Shown here piece after piece: positions 6,161 to 7,103 of a stretch of 7,103 nucleotides of DNA. The stretch covers positions 1 to 7,103 of the forward strand of contig SCTE01000458.1 in NCBI GenBank assembly GCA_004298915.1, read 5' to 3'. Origin of the DNA: Chloroflexota bacterium. GTDB lineage: Bacteria; Chloroflexota; Limnocylindria; Limnocylindrales; CSP1-4. Both the position numbers and the translations under genes were made by a program. The first letter of the stretch is position 1, and each line of letters opens with the position of its first letter. The notes under the pieces are model-generated. The model searched no databases and was not told the DNA's origin. It saw only the letters and a program-made list of their open reading frames with translations.

Positions 6161-6490
6161 CTACCTCGGCGTCAGGTTGATGCTCGTGATCTTGCCCGCC
6201 TCGACCCGGAATGACGCATCGAGATGCTGCGAGAGGGCGCCGGGCCGCACCGTCAGGACATCGGCCTGGTAGGTGATGCCGAGATCGCGCACCTCGCCCG
6301 GGATCATCTTCAGTCCTGGCTCGGCGCGCAGGAACCAGCCACCGACCTGCTCGACGCCACGGAGCGTCCGGGCATTGTCACCGACGTGGATCCGCATCTC
6401 GACGCGTTCATCCATCAGCGCGACCGCGCCCGGACGATCGCCATCATTGAGTTTCTCGAAGAACACTTCCATCGTGTCGACAGCACCCAT
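6161..6490 (-). CDS. NTF2/SnoaL-like small protein
   Basis: The 109-residue product has the features of a minimal NTF2-fold protein. An N-terminal helix reads TMEVFFEKLNDGDRPGAVALMDE (6-28), where the FxxxLNxGDxxGAxxLxxE-like pattern is characteristic. Next comes a strand with the charged VEMRIHVGDN (30-39), then LRGVEQVGGWFLR (43-55), which is the usual helix facing the pocket. Alternating strands follow and the protein closes with GKITSINLTPR. Members are ketosteroid isomerase-like enzymes, cyclases or plain ligand-binding proteins; no substrate can be named. The chosen start at 6490 has no ribosome site but has a -10 box correctly placed for a leaderless message; an internal ATG at residue 7 is the alternative. 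The DUF2207 gene ends 54 bases upstream. Confidence 0.75.
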   Translation of the reverse strand: MGAVDTMEVFFEKLNDGDRPGAVALMDERVEMRIHVGDNARTLRGVEQVGGWFLRAEPGLKMIPGEVRDLGITYQADVLTVRPGALSQHLDASFRVEAGKITSINLTPR

Positions 6491-6503
6491 GCGGCGCAGT
6501 GTA
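6488..6503 (-). promoter_or_regulatory. -10 box positioned for leaderless transcription of the NTF2-like gene
   Basis: On the minus strand TACACT (6503-6498; the TAnnnT pattern) ends seven bases before the ATG at 6490. This predicts a transcript that begins at the start codon, which would explain why no Shine-Dalgarno sequence is present. There is no recognisable -35 box. Confidence 0.45.
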
Positions 6504-6509
6504 GGGGCG

Positions 6510-6527
6510 CCGGCGAACGAACGCCGG
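6510..6527 (-). terminator. Small GC hairpin downstream of the DUF2207 gene
   Basis: CCGGCG (6510-6515), loop AACGAA, CGCCGG (6522-6527) forms a perfect six-base-pair stem with a six-base loop. It begins about 17 bases after the DUF2207 stop and just before the promoter of the NTF2-like gene. There is no U tract, so it may be a weak terminator or a stabilising 3' hairpin. Confidence 0.35.
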
Positions 6528-6544
6528 ATGCGTGCCTCGAGGGC

Positions 6545-7103
6545 CTAGAACCCGCCCCCCGCGCCGCCCCCGCCACCCGATCCGCCGCCCCCGAATCCGC
6601 CGCCCCCGCCGCTGCTCGACGACGATGGCGCGCTGCCGACCGTGCCGAGTGCCGAGAACATGCCACCGAGGTCCGGGATGCCCGACGACGAGAACAGGCC
6701 GCCCCCAGCTCCGCCGCCGGAACCCGAGCCCACGAATCCGGACCCGTCGTGGTTGCGATACCAGAGCGGCATGAACCCGGTCTGCGATCCGGTCGCCTCC
6801 GAATCGGCCATCGTGCGGCCGAGGACATCCTCGACCTGTCCGGCCAGGCCGAGGGCGACCGACCAGACAACGGCCTGATCGGGGGTCTCGAGCCAGTCGA
6901 GGCCGGCTTCCTGGACGACCTGGTCCATCGAGCGTGCCTGCTCCATGGTCTTCGACAACGTCCGACGGTAGGCGTTCAGCCAGGCGCGTTGCATCGCCCC
7001 GGACATCGTCCGGGCGGGCATGGCCGACGCCACGACGAGAGTCACGACGCCACCGATGATCGCCGCGATGCCCACGACCGTCAGGCCGCTTGCCGGAATG
7101 GAC
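6545..7103 (-). CDS. DUF2207 family predicted membrane protein, C-terminal part (N-terminus cut by window edge)
   Basis: The frame is open to the right edge, so the 185 complete codons visible are only the C-terminal part of a longer protein; family members are typically several hundred residues. A GTG at 7075 lies inside the membrane helix, so it is not a credible start. Visible in order are a hydrophobic helix (LTVVGIAAIIGGVVTLVVASAM), then MPARTMSGAMQRAWLNAYRR. This fits the DUF2207 segment in which an arginine-threonine-x-x-glycine motif follows the last helix. A polar helical region follows with LDWLETPDQAVVWSVALGLAGQ, corresponding to the family's 'LPYAVALGL'-like block, then PLWY. The chain ends in a glycine/serine-rich tail finishing GGGAGGGF, a frequent feature of this family. 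The family's role is not established. The gene is followed by a small hairpin and the NTF2-like gene. Confidence 0.8.
   Translation of the reverse strand, partial: SIPASGLTVVGIAAIIGGVVTLVVASAMPARTMSGAMQRAWLNAYRRTLSKTMEQARSMDQVVQEAGLDWLETPDQAVVWSVALGLAGQVEDVLGRTMADSEATGSQTGFMPLWYRNHDGSGFVGSGSGGGAGGGLFSSSGIPDLGGMFSALGTVGSAPSSSSSGGGGGFGGGGSGGGGGAGGGF
6548..6625 (-). repeat. Low-complexity glycine/serine tail of the DUF2207 gene
   Basis: About 26 codons encode a serine run followed by blocks of four or five glycines broken by Phe, Ser and Ala, ending in Phe and the stop. At DNA level it is an imperfect CCG/CCC-rich triplet repeat on the plus strand, so length polymorphism by slippage is possible. 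A second glycine-rich patch lies near 6690-6755. Confidence 0.8.

Noticed and set aside
6415..6870. A 151-residue minus-strand frame overlapping the DUF2207 and NTF2-like genes
   Set aside because: It is Arg/Ser/Ala-rich out-of-frame sequence with no domain, and both overlapped genes have clear family features.

Overview
This is a GC-rich (about 70% by eye), compact bacterial segment with ordinary chromosomal gene content. I see no mobile element, CRISPR array, tRNA or rRNA. The mix of genes fits Chloroflexota, perhaps a Limnocylindria/Ellin6529-type soil or freshwater lineage, with Actinomycetota as the main alternative. The pointers are a nickel superoxide dismutase with its protease, a DUF2207 membrane protein with a glycine tail, a LysM protein with an N-terminal four-cysteine module, and two genes whose -10 boxes sit where a leaderless transcript would need them. 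The lineage is inferred from gene content; no marker gene is present.

Layout, left to right. At 1-885 (minus) lies the N-terminal 295 residues of a double-SIS, GlmS-isomerase-like sugar-phosphate protein, cut by the left edge. At 958-1467 (minus) is sodX, the S26-type protease that matures nickel SOD, and at 1510-1950 (minus) is sodN, the nickel SOD itself. These three run in the order sodN, sodX, SIS with short gaps, behind a candidate promoter at 1993-2021. At 2041-4155 (minus) is a secreted 704-residue protein that joins a GH18 (SleL/YaaH-like) hydrolase domain to three cell-wall-binding type 2 (PF04122) repeats. At 4276-4740 (minus) is a small SRPBCC ligand-binding protein. It is divergent, across 128 bases, from a 400-residue plus-strand protein (4869-6071) with a cytoplasmic Cys/His module, a long disordered linker, one membrane helix and an external LysM domain. 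Convergent to that is a small NTF2/SnoaL-like protein (6161-6490, minus). Last is the C-terminal part of a DUF2207 membrane protein (6545-7103, minus), cut by the right edge.

How they work together. sodN and sodX form one functional unit: SodX removes the propeptide so that His1 of the nickel hook is exposed. The GH18/CWB2 and LysM proteins both look like envelope proteins, one free or wall-bound and the other anchored in the membrane. The other genes have no evident shared pathway.

The most interesting items are the conserved-looking CPF...HxxxC...HQxxYC...CPxF module facing the cytoplasm in the LysM protein, the GH18-CWB2 fusion, and the two leaderless-type promoters. I did not find a clear new multigene system.
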